This document shows, piece by piece, positions 15,000 to 23,805 of a DNA stretch of 50,782 bases; position 1 is the first letter of the stretch; the number at the start of each line of letters is the position of its first letter. The notes below the pieces were generated by a model, which saw only the letters and a list, made by a program, of their open reading frames with translations, was not told where the DNA came from and ran no database searches. This DNA is from an uncultured Megasphaera sp. (GTDB taxonomy: Bacteria > Bacillota > Negativicutes > Veillonellales > Megasphaeraceae). The translations under genes were made by a program, and so were the position numbers. The stretch spans positions 1-50,782 of the forward strand of contig UQHB01000017.1 in assembly GCA_900540735.1 (NCBI GenBank). The letters run 5' to 3'.

Positions 15000-15290
15000 A
15001 TGTTCAATTTCAATTTACAGCTGTTTGCCCATAAAAAAGGGACAGGCTCTACACGTAACGGTCGTGATAGTGAATCCAAACGCCTTGGTGTTAAATGCCA
15101 TGACGGCGTTGTCGTAAAAGCTGGTAACATCATCGTTCGTCAGCGCGGCACTCACTTCCATCCGGGCACTAACGTAGGCATCGGCAAAGATGATACGTTA
15201 TTTGCTACAGCAGCTGGCCAAGTCAAATTCGAACGTGTTGGTAAATTCAACCGTAAAGTCAGCGTATATCCTGTAGAAGCTGAAGCTTAA
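15000..15290 (+). CDS. rpmA: 50S ribosomal protein L27 with cleavable N-terminal extension
   Basis: A 96-residue protein. The start ATG follows AGGAGGTGG (14987-14995). The first nine residues MFNFNLQLF are the Prp-processed extension; cleavage before AHKKGTGSTRNGRDS gives the mature N-terminus that reaches the peptidyl-transferase centre. The core GTHFHPGTNVGIGKDDTLFA is diagnostic for L27. It ends the operon and is followed by a strong terminator. Confidence 0.97.
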   Translation: MFNFNLQLFAHKKGTGSTRNGRDSESKRLGVKCHDGVVVKAGNIIVRQRGTHFHPGTNVGIGKDDTLFATAAGQVKFERVGKFNRKVSVYPVEAEA

Positions 15291-15303
15291 TATGGAATAT
15301 GGT

Positions 15304-15335
15304 AATCCTGCAGAGTAATCTGCAGGATTTTTTTT
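15304..15335 (+). terminator. terminator of rplU-prp-rpmA
   Basis: ATCCTGCAGA (15305-15314), loop GTAA, TCTGCAGGAT (15319-15328), then eight T residues. Confidence 0.92.
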
Positions 15336-15346
15336 GCCTATTTACA

Positions 15347-15462
15347 ACATATGCTTGGACGCTCGAAGGCCTCCCGTTTTTCTTGCAGTAGATGTGGGGA
15401 AAGGTAGGTACTTTTTAAGCCGCATATCGCAGAACCTAAGTCGTAAAAGCATACCCTGTACC
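15347..15462 (-). repeat. hairpin repeat family, copy 2 (inverted, decayed)
   Basis: On the minus strand the hairpin arms are 15445-15462 and 15398-15415, with the 29-nt apical part at 15416-15444 (ACGACTTAGG and GATATGCGGC visible). The tag ACATCTACTG is at 15386-15395, 2 nt after the hairpin. Here the outer stem pairs poorly and one base of each inner 3-bp stem is mismatched, so the copy is probably degenerate. ACATATGCTTGGA stands on the plus strand at 15347-15359, that is, in the opposite orientation to the hairpin compared with copies 1 and 3. Confidence 0.75.
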
Positions 15463-15528
15463 TCGCCCCCAAACTCTCGCTCCCTTACCTCAAAGAATTT
15501 CCTTTTCCGCGCACGTTTACTTTCTTTA

Positions 15529-15537
15529 TGATATAAT
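15529..15537 (+). promoter_or_regulatory. extended -10 promoter for the 135-residue gene
   Basis: TGA followed by TATAAT (15532-15537), with no good -35. It lies 30 nt before the ATG at 15567. Confidence 0.5.
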
Positions 15538-15566
15538 AAATACAATATTACCCTAGGAGGTGCGTT

Positions 15567-15974
15567 ATGCGCGTATATGTTAATGATGAACCGAAGGAGC
15601 TGCACGTTTATGACCGCGAGTCTGGCGTTGATTTTGCTAAATCTGTCTTGTGTGCCCAAGACCAGCTGGAAAAGAATATGTACGGTGAGTTTTGCTTGAC
15701 TGAAGAAGAGTATGAATTTTGGACTGGGGTCCTGGCGAAACAGCAGCAGTCAGAAGATATTTATTTTGCTTTAAAGCAAGACAAGGCTGTAGACCGGCAG
15801 GAGCTGGAAAATTATATTTACGAAGAAACGAAATATATTACAGAAACAAAATTTATTGTAGACAATGAATATTTAGCATTAGCGGCATTGCAAAAGGCTG
15901 TCAATATGAAAGATGCAGCGTGGCTCCGCAATGAAGATATGCCCAAAACGGCGGCGAATGTAGAAAAGGAATAG
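15567..15974 (+). CDS. hypothetical protein
   Basis: A 135-residue soluble acidic protein with no signal peptide, no membrane segment and no recognised domain. It opens with a beta-like stretch (MRVYVNDEPKELHVYD) and continues as a long helical region rich in Glu, Gln and Tyr (about 40-115). AGGAGGTG at 15555-15562 supports the ATG. It is a single gene with its own promoter, between repeat copy 2 and the deacetylase gene. The function cannot be inferred from context. Confidence 0.65.
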   Translation: MRVYVNDEPKELHVYDRESGVDFAKSVLCAQDQLEKNMYGEFCLTEEEYEFWTGVLAKQQQSEDIYFALKQDKAVDRQELENYIYEETKYITETKFIVDNEYLALAALQKAVNMKDAAWLRNEDMPKTAANVEKE

Positions 15975-15977
15975 GCC

Positions 15978-16006
15978 TTGCATGATGTATGTAAGTATGG
16001 TATCCT
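15978..16006 (+). promoter_or_regulatory. promoter for the polysaccharide deacetylase gene
   Basis: TTGCAT (15978-15983) and TATCCT (16001-16006), 17 nt apart, with an extended -10 TGG. Confidence 0.5.
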
Positions 16007-16061
16007 AACAAGTAATTGCTAGTTTGCAGTTAGTATTTACCTATGTAAGGGAGTCCTACGT

Positions 16062-16913
16062 GTGAAGAAAATCCTCTCGTGGCTAGTAGGCATCGTCTTT
16101 ACGGGCATTGTCCTCGTCGTCGGTGTCTTTGCATTTTGGTATTTTGGCTCGACGAATTACATGCTGACAGGCCTGCCGATTTTAAATTACCATCAAGTGA
16201 ATGATAAATTTAATACGGTCTTGACCATGAAGCCTGCCGATTTTGAAGAGCAAATCAAGTATTTACATGATAATGGCTATCATAGTATTACGCAGGAACA
16301 GTTCGATGCGTATATGAACGGCGAAGGGACTTTGCCGGACCGGCCGATTATGATTACTTTTGATGACGGCTATATCGATAATTACGAACAGGCTTATCCG
16401 ATTTTGCAGAAATACGGTATGACCGGTACGATTTTCATCATTACAAAGCTCGTCGGCACGAAAGGGTATTTGACGTGGAACCAAATCGCAGAAATGAGCC
16501 AGCACGGCATGGAATTTGGTTCGCATACAGTGAGCCACAAGCCGTTGACAAGTTATGACCGAGAGGGGGCACGCCGGGAGTTAGTCGATTCCAAGGCCAT
16601 CTTAGAGCAGCACGTAGGCAAGGCCTGTTCGATTATTGCGTTCCCAGAAGGGAAGTTCAATGATGTCGTCATGGAAGAGACACAAGATGCAGGCTATACG
16701 TATGCCTTTACGGTCGATACGGGCCGCGTCTTTACGTGGGATGACCCGTATGATTTGAGCCGTGTCCCTATGTTTGAAGGGAAGAACAGTTATTTACATT
16801 TCCGCTTCCGTTTGACTTTTAGTGCTTTTAGTTCCATGCTGTGGAAGATGCACAAGTATTTTGACCACATGGATTGGTCGAAAGCCTTAGCTAAAGAAAT
16901 TCCAGAACCATAA
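16062..16913 (+). CDS. membrane-anchored polysaccharide deacetylase (NodB family)
   Basis: A 283-residue protein with an N-terminal membrane anchor (about residues 3-28, no lipobox) and a NodB domain. Metal and catalytic motifs are visible: ITFDDGY near residues 98-104 and GSHTVSHKPL near 152-161; the family removes acetyl groups from peptidoglycan, chitin-like or capsular sugars. The start is GTG at 16062 with AAGGGAG at about 16047-16053. It faces the helicase gene and shares a bidirectional terminator with it. The substrate is unknown; cell-envelope modification is likely. Confidence 0.9.
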   Translation: MKKILSWLVGIVFTGIVLVVGVFAFWYFGSTNYMLTGLPILNYHQVNDKFNTVLTMKPADFEEQIKYLHDNGYHSITQEQFDAYMNGEGTLPDRPIMITFDDGYIDNYEQAYPILQKYGMTGTIFIITKLVGTKGYLTWNQIAEMSQHGMEFGSHTVSHKPLTSYDREGARRELVDSKAILEQHVGKACSIIAFPEGKFNDVVMEETQDAGYTYAFTVDTGRVFTWDDPYDLSRVPMFEGKNSYLHFRFRLTFSAFSSMLWKMHKYFDHMDWSKALAKEIPEP

Positions 16914-16923
16914 GAAAATACAA

Positions 16924-16955
16924 AAATCCCCTATATGCTTTCATACAGGGGATTT
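16924..16955. terminator. bidirectional terminator between convergent genes
   Basis: AAATCCCCT (16924-16932) pairs with AGGGGATTT (16947-16955); A and T runs flank the stem on both strands. It serves the deacetylase gene on plus and the helicase gene on minus. Confidence 0.75.
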
Positions 16956-16975
16956 GTTATATGTATTATATATTC

Positions 16976-18610
16976 TTAATCTTTGAAGTACGGTTTAAAG
17001 AAGGAACGGTTCTGTTCTTTATTGTACCCTTGGTCGTCGTTATCTGTACGAGGCTTCGGTGTGTACGGACGATTGTAGTCCCGTTTGTAGCCGGACTGCT
17101 GGCCATCCCGATTGTACGGGCGGTTGTACCGCGGTGTGTACGTACCGTCTTCAGGTTTGCCATCCCGGTCGAAGTTGCGGTTGCGCGGTGTAAAGCGGCG
17201 GCGACGGTCATAGCCGCGGTTGTTGTCGCGGTCATGGTAACGGCGGTCGCCAAAGCGGCGCGGCCGATGGTCTCGACGGACGCGGAGCGGTGCTTCTTCG
17301 GTAATCTTGACCGGTGTCGTATCCGGTTCTTTCGTCAGGAGTTTAATCGCTGCAGCTACGAGGGCTGTGGAATCGTAGTTCGTCAAGAGTTCTTCGGCAC
17401 TTTCTTTATAGTTTCCGAAGTTGCCTTCTTCTGTAGCCGAAATCAAGCTGCGAATAGCTGCTTGTTGTGCCCCTTCGAGGGCTTCCGAGAGGGTCGGTGC
17501 TTTGCGGCGCGTAATGCGGCGTTTAATGAGCCGTTCAATAGCGCGGAGGTGTTCCATTTCGCGAGGAATAACGAAGGTCGTTGCTTCGCCGCTCTGTCCG
17601 GCACGGCCTGTACGGCCTACGCGATGGACATAGCTTTCCGGGTCTTGCGGCAAGTCGTAGTTAAAGACGTGGGTCACACCGCTAATGTCGAGGCCGCGAG
17701 CTGCTACGTCGGTCGCGACGAGGATATCAATCGTTTTTTCGCGGAATTGACGGATAACCGTATCCCGTTTAGCCTGGGTCAAGTCGCCGTGAATGCCTTC
17801 GGCCGAGTAGCCCCGTTTTTTGAGGGCTTCTGAGACTTCATCGACGCGCCGTTTCGTACGGACAAAGATAATGGCTAAATCCGGTTCTTGTAAATCCAGG
17901 AGCCGGCAAAGAATGTCGAATTTCTGGCGGTCCGGTACTTCGATGTAGGACTGGGAAATGAGGTCCATCGTTACTTCTTTGGCTTTCATGCGGACGATTT
18001 GCGGGTCGTGCAGGAATGTTTCTGCGAGCTGCTGAATCGGTTTGGGCATAGTCGCCGAGAAGAGGAGGGTCTGTCGTGTATCGGGCGTTGCGGACATGAC
18101 GACGTGAATATCGTCAATAAAGCCCATGTCGAGCATTTCGTCTGCTTCGTCGAGGACAATAGTGTGAATGTGGCTGAGGTTGATCGTACCACGTTTCATG
18201 TGGTCAATTAAACGGCCCGGTGTAGCCACGACGATTTGCGGGCATTTGCGCAGACGGCGGAGCTGCCGTTCCATATCTTGGCCGCCGTAAATAGGGAGAG
18301 CCTGAATGTTGGTGAATTGTGCTAAATGGTTTAATTCTTCTGCTACTTGCATGGCAAGTTCACGAGTCGGAGATAAAATAACGGTCTGAATATCTTTTGT
18401 CGGTGGCGCTGCTAAAATTTTTTCGAGTACAGGAATGCCGTAGGCAGCGGTCTTGCCAGTACCTGTTTGGGCCTGGCCAATCATGTCTTTCCCGGACATG
18501 GCAACGGGGATGGATTCTGCCTGAATAGGAGTCGGTTCTTCAAAGCCCATTTCATTGAGGGCACGGATAATAACATCACTAATTTGTAATTCTTTGAATT
18601 TTTCTAACAT
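16976..18610 (-). CDS. DEAD-box RNA helicase (CshA/DeaD-like)
   Basis: A 544-residue ATP-dependent RNA helicase acting in RNA decay, ribosome assembly or cold adaptation. Motifs run in order: Q-motif EPTPIQAESIP near residue 27, AQTGTGKT near 44, SPTRELA, TPGR, DEADEML near 153, SAT, ATDVAARGLD and HRVGRTGRAG near 328. The C-terminal 100 residues are basic and rich in Arg, Gly, Tyr and Asp (RRYHDRDNNRGYDRRRRF), as in RNA-binding tails. The start ATG at 18610 is chosen over an in-frame ATG six codons upstream because AAGGAGG lies at the right distance. It is transcribed away from smc. Confidence 0.93.
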   Translation of the reverse strand: MLEKFKELQISDVIIRALNEMGFEEPTPIQAESIPVAMSGKDMIGQAQTGTGKTAAYGIPVLEKILAAPPTKDIQTVILSPTRELAMQVAEELNHLAQFTNIQALPIYGGQDMERQLRRLRKCPQIVVATPGRLIDHMKRGTINLSHIHTIVLDEADEMLDMGFIDDIHVVMSATPDTRQTLLFSATMPKPIQQLAETFLHDPQIVRMKAKEVTMDLISQSYIEVPDRQKFDILCRLLDLQEPDLAIIFVRTKRRVDEVSEALKKRGYSAEGIHGDLTQAKRDTVIRQFREKTIDILVATDVAARGLDISGVTHVFNYDLPQDPESYVHRVGRTGRAGQSGEATTFVIPREMEHLRAIERLIKRRITRRKAPTLSEALEGAQQAAIRSLISATEEGNFGNYKESAEELLTNYDSTALVAAAIKLLTKEPDTTPVKITEEAPLRVRRDHRPRRFGDRRYHDRDNNRGYDRRRRFTPRNRNFDRDGKPEDGTYTPRYNRPYNRDGQQSGYKRDYNRPYTPKPRTDNDDQGYNKEQNRSFFKPYFKD

Positions 18611-18638
18611 GTAATCCTCCTTATACATTAACCATCTC

Positions 18639-18644
18639 AGTATA
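18639..18644 (-). promoter_or_regulatory. -10 element of the helicase promoter
   Basis: On the minus strand TGG precedes TATACT (18639-18644), an extended -10, about 30 nt upstream of the ATG. No good -35 is visible. Confidence 0.4.
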
Positions 18645-18743
18645 CCATTTACGGCTCAAAAAAGATAGGTAATTACTATAAATTCTTCTAAAGAATAGGG
18701 GCCGTCTTTAGGAGGTTGTTATCTTTTCTATTACTAAGGAATT

Positions 18744-18752
18744 TGGTATAAT
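18744..18752 (+). promoter_or_regulatory. extended -10 promoter for smc
   Basis: TGG followed by TATAAT (18747-18752), 70 nt before the smc start; the -35 is weak. Confidence 0.5.
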
Positions 18753-18821
18753 AAAGCAGTATATCTCTCATGACGAGATAGAGAAACCTTATCTACTACT
18801 AGACGAAAGGAGAGAGAGGGC

Positions 18822-21800
18822 TTGCAATTAGTCAAAATGGAATTGCGCGGCTTTAAATCCTTTGCCGATAAGACGACCCTGACCTTTGATACAGGGATTA
18901 CGGCCATTGTCGGGCCGAACGGGAGCGGTAAAAGTAATATTTCCGATGCCGTCCGCTGGGTCATGGGTGAGCAGAACGTGCGCCAGCTCCGCGGCCAAAA
19001 AGCAGAAGATATTATTTTTGCCGGCACCGAAACCCGTCGTCCCCAAGGGGCAGCAGAAGTGTCCTTGTATTTCGATAATACAGACCATACGCTGGATGTG
19101 GAATTTACGGAAGTCGTCATTACGCGGCGGCTCTTTCGCTCCGGTGAAAGTGAATTTTATATTAATAAACGGCCGTGCCGCTTAAAAGATATTCACGTCC
19201 TCTTTGCCGACACCGGTATTGGCCAGGACTCGATGGCCGTGATTGGGCAAAATCGGGTCGACCGTATTTTAAATAGTAAACCTGAAGAACGGCGCGTCAT
19301 TTTTGAAGAAGTGGCCGGTATTAGCCGCTACAAAGGGCGCAAAGCCGAAGGGCTGAAGAAAATTGCCGAAACGGAACGCAATTTAGAGCGTATTCAAGAT
19401 ATGATGAGTCTCCTGACGGAACGGCTCGCACCGATGGCTAAGGAAGCCGAAAAATTAAAGCGTTTCCGCCAGCTCGACCAAGAACGGATTTCCTATGAAG
19501 GGACATTGACCCTCCAAGAGCTGCGGAATTTTGAACGCCTCGTCGCCAAAGTCGAAAACAGTCGTCTGACCGCTGTCAGTGAACGGGACGACGCAGCTAA
19601 AGCAGTCTACGACGCAGAGGCGAAACGGCAGGCCTTAGTGGACACGATGGCCCGCGAAGGGGAAGAATTGCGCCGTCTTGACGAAGGAGCCTTGCGGGCG
19701 CATAATGAGCTTGACAGCTTGACGAGCCGTCACGAAGCCTGTGTGCAGCGGCAAAGTGAATTTAGCCGCCGTCATGACGAACTAGCTGTAGAAGAACAGG
19801 CCTTGCAAGCAAAGCAAGCAGAACAGACTGAGCGTCTCCGCGCAGGCGAGGCCCAGCAAGAACAGTACGAAACGACCCTCGCCGCGGCCCGGCAGGGCCT
19901 GGCACTCTCAGAGACCCTCTTTCACGAAGCCGAAACGAAGGCGGCTGAAGCAAACCAAGCCTTAGCTGCACGGACTGCAGCCAAGGCCCAAACCCAGCAA
20001 GACCTCGTCGTCAGCCGTCATGACCGCGATGAATTGCGCCGCCGTCTCCAAGAAAATAGGGCTCAGTGCGACGCGTGCAAGGAAGACCTGGAGGCTCGCG
20101 AAAAGGCGCAAGCCGAACACCGTGCAGCCCTTCAAGCGGTCCAAGCGGAAACGGCACAGGCGTCCCAGACCTTAGCTGATACGCAGCGTCTGGTCACGGC
20201 GAGCAAAGCCGAAATGGACACGCTCCAGCAGCAAATGGTTGCAGCCGAAAAGGACTACCGTAACGCCCATAATAAGAGTGCTTCCTTAGAACAGCGCATT
20301 CGCGTCCTCTCCGGTATGGAACAAGAACACGAAGGCCTGGGCCGAGCCGTGAAAGTCGTCTTAGATGCAAAGACACCGTGGCGTGACGGCATTTGTGGTG
20401 TTGTCGGTGAATTATGCACGATTCCAAAGGAACTGACGACAGCCCTCGACATTGCCTTAGGCGGTGCATCCCGGTATATCGTCACGGACACAGAAGGGAC
20501 GGCAAAACAAGCCATTCGCTACCTCAAAGAACGCCGTGCCGGACGGACGACGTTCTTGCCCCTCCAGACGATTCGCCCACGGCGGCGAACAGGCGACGAA
20601 GAACAAGCCGTCCACGAAGCAGGCAGTCTTGGCTTTGCCAATGACGTTATTGCTTACGATGCAGCGTATGGAGATATTTTTGCGTCCCTCTTAGGCAAGA
20701 CGATCCTCGTCAAGACCGTCGATGAAGCGTCAGCGATTGCGAAAAAATACCACTACCGCCTGCGCCTCGTCTGCCTCGATGGGACCCTCTTTAATCCGGG
20801 CGGTTCCCTCACTGGGGGCAGTACGAAGAACGCCGAAGGCTCCTTCATTAGCCGTCGGGCCTTATTAGAAGAGTTAAAAAAAGAGTGGGATGAAGCGAAG
20901 CAAATCGTCGCTACAGCCGTTACGGCAGGGAAAGACATGCGCCGCCGTGTGGAAACGCTCCAGCGCGACGTAGAGGCTAAGGAAGAACAACTACGCCAAG
21001 CGGAATTGGATAAAGCCGCCCGGTCGTGGCAAGAAAAACAGCTCCAAGACGCGCTGACTCAAGATAGGGAAGCCTTGCAGAAAGGGCACGACCAGTACCA
21101 AGCCTTGCAAGCCGCACGGGCGGACATACAAGCCCAGCTCGTAGCCGTCGAAGAGAAAATAGAAGCCTTGCAGACTGTACCGACTGGCGATACACAAGCT
21201 CTCGAAACCGCACTGGCGCAGGCCGAAGCCGAAGTCAACCAATGCCGCAAGCAGTGGAATGAACAAGAAGTCGCCGTGGCTACCTTGCAAGAACAAGTAC
21301 GGCACGGCGCAGCGCAAGTCGTGCAATTTACGCAGTGGCTCGCAGGGGCGAAAGACGACGCTGCCCGCCTGGCAGAACGGCAGGGACAGCTCGCCAAAGA
21401 CGAAGCAGAGACAGCATCGCTCTTAGTGCAGTTAGCCGCCAATATCGAAGCAAAAACAGCCGAAACGAAACGCTGTGATGCCGAAAAAGAAGCATTCTAC
21501 AAGGCAAAAGAAGAAAACTTCCAGAAACACAAGGCCTTAGAAGAAGAGCTCACAGACCTGCGCGCACGGGAACAAGACTGGCGGCAGCGGCTCAACACGT
21601 ATGACGTACAGCTCGAAAAATACAATGCCGAAGTACGGCGCAGGGAAGAACGGCTGGCCCTGCAAGGGCTGACGCGGCAAGAAGCGATGGAACGACGGCG
21701 TGAAGGCTCCCTGAAGGAACTCCAAGCGAAAGTAGAGTGCCTGCGTCACGACATTAGCGACCTTGGGCAAATCAACCCCAATGCCGAAGTCGAGTACAAC

Positions 21801-22376
21801 GCAGCCGTAGAAAAAGAAGCTTTTTACACGAAGCAATGCGATGACCTGCGCGAATCGCGGACGAAACTGGAAGCTATTGTCGCCGAAATTGACGCGGCTA
21901 TGGCCACGCAGTTTACGAAAGCCTTTGGCGAAATCCGCGGCCATTTCCAGCAGATTTTCAGCCGTCTCTTTGGCGGCGGCAAGGCTCATTTACGGCTCAC
22001 CGATACGAGCGATATTCTCGCCACAGGCGTAGATATTTCCATTCAGCCGCCAGGCAAGAAAGAGCAGCCCTTGACGCTTCTTTCGGGCGGTGAACGGGCC
22101 CTGACGGTCATTGCCTTGTTATTAGCCTTTTTGGCGTACCATCCGGCTCCGTTTTGCCTGGTCGACGAAGTCGATGCAGCCCTCGATGAAGCCAACGTCG
22201 AACGGATGGCGCGATATTTAAAAAATTACAGTGGCCACACCCAATTTATTGTCATTACGCACCGTCGCAAGACCATGGAAGCAGCCAATACCCTCCAAGG
22301 CGTGACGATGGAAGAAAAGGGCGTGTCCCGCTTATTAACGGTAAAAGTCGATGATGTATTAGAGAAAGGACGATGA
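18822..22376 (+). CDS. smc: chromosome segregation protein SMC
   Basis: A 1184-residue condensin subunit that forms a coiled-coil dimer and organises the chromosome. The head begins LRGFKSFADKT, with the Walker A GPNGSGKSN at residues 31-39; the hinge lies at about 510-640 between two long coiled coils rich in Gln, Glu and Ala; the C-terminal head has LLSGGERALTVIALL near 1085 and Walker B PFCLVDEVDAALD near 1107. The start is TTG at 18822, because the family begins about 10 residues before GFKSFAD and AAAGGAG lies upstream. ftsY follows after 3 nt, the usual Firmicutes order. The length is normal. Confidence 0.96.
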   Translation: MQLVKMELRGFKSFADKTTLTFDTGITAIVGPNGSGKSNISDAVRWVMGEQNVRQLRGQKAEDIIFAGTETRRPQGAAEVSLYFDNTDHTLDVEFTEVVITRRLFRSGESEFYINKRPCRLKDIHVLFADTGIGQDSMAVIGQNRVDRILNSKPEERRVIFEEVAGISRYKGRKAEGLKKIAETERNLERIQDMMSLLTERLAPMAKEAEKLKRFRQLDQERISYEGTLTLQELRNFERLVAKVENSRLTAVSERDDAAKAVYDAEAKRQALVDTMAREGEELRRLDEGALRAHNELDSLTSRHEACVQRQSEFSRRHDELAVEEQALQAKQAEQTERLRAGEAQQEQYETTLAAARQGLALSETLFHEAETKAAEANQALAARTAAKAQTQQDLVVSRHDRDELRRRLQENRAQCDACKEDLEAREKAQAEHRAALQAVQAETAQASQTLADTQRLVTASKAEMDTLQQQMVAAEKDYRNAHNKSASLEQRIRVLSGMEQEHEGLGRAVKVVLDAKTPWRDGICGVVGELCTIPKELTTALDIALGGASRYIVTDTEGTAKQAIRYLKERRAGRTTFLPLQTIRPRRRTGDEEQAVHEAGSLGFANDVIAYDAAYGDIFASLLGKTILVKTVDEASAIAKKYHYRLRLVCLDGTLFNPGGSLTGGSTKNAEGSFISRRALLEELKKEWDEAKQIVATAVTAGKDMRRRVETLQRDVEAKEEQLRQAELDKAARSWQEKQLQDALTQDREALQKGHDQYQALQAARADIQAQLVAVEEKIEALQTVPTGDTQALETALAQAEAEVNQCRKQWNEQEVAVATLQEQVRHGAAQVVQFTQWLAGAKDDAARLAERQGQLAKDEAETASLLVQLAANIEAKTAETKRCDAEKEAFYKAKEENFQKHKALEEELTDLRAREQDWRQRLNTYDVQLEKYNAEVRRREERLALQGLTRQEAMERRREGSLKELQAKVECLRHDISDLGQINPNAEVEYNAAVEKEAFYTKQCDDLRESRTKLEAIVAEIDAAMATQFTKAFGEIRGHFQQIFSRLFGGGKAHLRLTDTSDILATGVDISIQPPGKKEQPLTLLSGGERALTVIALLLAFLAYHPAPFCLVDEVDAALDEANVERMARYLKNYSGHTQFIVITHRRKTMEAANTLQGVTMEEKGVSRLLTVKVDDVLEKGR

Positions 22377-22379
22377 CGA

Positions 22380-23321
22380 ATGGGATTTTTCTCGAGATTA
22401 AAAGAAAGTTTAACGAAAACGAAAGCTGCGTTGATTCAAAATATTAAAACCGTAGCCTTAGGGTATGCGAAAATCGACGACGACATGTATGACGACTTAG
22501 AAGCGGTCATGCTCCAAGGCGATATGGGCCTGGAAACGACGGAATACCTTCTCGATAAAATTAGGGAAGGGGTCAATTCTAAGGAAATCAAAGAAGGCAG
22601 CGATGTTGTGCCGTACCTGGAAAAATGCATCGTTGAGCTCCTCGAAGAAAATAACGAACCTGCTCCGGATACAACCGGGACGACAGACGTTATTTTCATT
22701 GTCGGTGTCAACGGTGTCGGCAAGACGACGACTATTGGCAAACTTGCCAAATACTATACAGACCAAGGCAAATCGGTCATGATGGCGGCAGGCGATACGT
22801 TCCGCGCCGCTGCGTCGGAACAGCTCACGATTTGGGCCGAACGGACCGGCGTGCCCATTGTGAAGCACCAAGAAGGGGCTGACGCAGCGGCTGTCGTCTT
22901 CGATGCCACGGCTTCGGCCAAAGCACGGCACATCGATGTGCTCCTCGTTGACACGGCAGGCCGTCTCCAAACGAAATCGAACCTCATGCAGGAACTGGAA
23001 AAAATGGCCCGCGTCGCTGGCCGCAACATCGAAGGGGCACCGCAAGAAACATTGCTCGTCCTCGATGCGACGACTGGGCAAAATGCCGTGAGCCAAGCGA
23101 AAATCTTTGGTGATGTTGTGCCCCTTACGGGTGTTGTCTTGACGAAGCTCGATGGCACGGCCAAAGGCGGCGTCATTTTGTCGGTCAAACGCGAATTAGG
23201 CGTACCGGTCCGCTGGGTCGGTGTCGGCGAAGGTGTCGATGACTTACGTCCCTTTGATGCCAAACAGTTTGCCGATGCCTTATTTGACCGGCCTGTAGAC
23301 GAAAGTGCAGACGAAGATTAA
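22380..23321 (+). CDS. ftsY: signal recognition particle receptor FtsY
   Basis: A 313-residue SRP GTPase that docks ribosome-SRP complexes at the inner membrane. The N-domain occupies about 1-95; the G-domain has GVNGVGKTTTIGKLA near 108-122, DTFRAAA near 138, DTAGRLQ near 191 and TKLDGTAKGG near 254. The N-terminal acidic A-domain of E. coli FtsY is absent, as usual in Firmicutes. The ATG comes 3 nt after the smc stop, with GAAAGGACG as ribosome-binding site, so the pair is co-translated. Confidence 0.96.
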   Translation: MGFFSRLKESLTKTKAALIQNIKTVALGYAKIDDDMYDDLEAVMLQGDMGLETTEYLLDKIREGVNSKEIKEGSDVVPYLEKCIVELLEENNEPAPDTTGTTDVIFIVGVNGVGKTTTIGKLAKYYTDQGKSVMMAAGDTFRAAASEQLTIWAERTGVPIVKHQEGADAAAVVFDATASAKARHIDVLLVDTAGRLQTKSNLMQELEKMARVAGRNIEGAPQETLLVLDATTGQNAVSQAKIFGDVVPLTGVVLTKLDGTAKGGVILSVKRELGVPVRWVGVGEGVDDLRPFDAKQFADALFDRPVDESADED

Positions 23322-23334
23322 GGAGGAAGCGACT

Positions 23335-23802
23335 ATGTACGTAGGAAATATTCACCAATGGACGGCGGATGAACCGTTCATCCCAGCCATTACAGTACCG
23401 TGGGTGCGGATGCTCGCGGCACTTGACTATGATAGCCTGACGCCGGGACGGCATGACTTAGGAGAAGGGAATTTTATGAACGTCGATGTTTCTGAAACGG
23501 CACCGGCTGCAACGCGCAACATGGAAGCGCACCACGACTACATTGATATTCAGTTCCTCCTTTCAGGGCACGAAGAAATCGGCTATCAGCCCCTTTGCCA
23601 AGCAGGTGATGTCGTAGCTCATGAAGAAGGGAGCGACAACTGGTTCTACCAGCCTGATGTGACCAAGGATACGGTTATCCCCATGGTGCCGCAAGGGACC
23701 TTTGCTATCTTTACACCTGCTGACGGGCACCGCTGCTTGTGCGCACCGACGGGCACAGGCGAAACCATTCGCAAAGTGATTATTAAAGTGAAATTGAGGT
23801 AA
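23335..23802 (+). CDS. YhcH/YjgK/YiaL (DUF386) family protein
   Basis: A 155-residue cupin-like protein with the family signature EAHHDYIDIQFLLSGHEEIGY and the C-terminal MVPQGTFAIFTPADGHRC, whose His and Glu residues bind a metal ion in known structures. The family is linked to sugar acid or sialic acid handling, but no such genes lie near. ATG 23335 follows AAGGAGGAAG (23320-23329), and this start fits the family better than an ATG ten codons upstream. It sits in the smc-ftsY-thiM-thiW run, 13 nt after ftsY and 3 nt before thiM. Confidence 0.85.
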   Translation: MYVGNIHQWTADEPFIPAITVPWVRMLAALDYDSLTPGRHDLGEGNFMNVDVSETAPAATRNMEAHHDYIDIQFLLSGHEEIGYQPLCQAGDVVAHEEGSDNWFYQPDVTKDTVIPMVPQGTFAIFTPADGHRCLCAPTGTGETIRKVIIKVKLR

Positions 23803-23805
23803 GAC

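Noticed and set aside
15334..15531. 65-codon open frame over repeat copy 2
   Set aside because: Covers the inverted hairpin repeat; composition is not protein-like.
16961..17833. 290-codon open frame on the plus strand inside the helicase gene
   Set aside because: It is antisense to the DEAD-box helicase, has no ribosome-binding site, and is a Val/Arg/Cys-rich shadow of the Arg/Gly-rich tail.
22497..23096. 199-codon open frame on the minus strand
   Set aside because: Shadow of ftsY; the plus-strand gene has all SRP GTPase motifs and the minus frame has no start signals.
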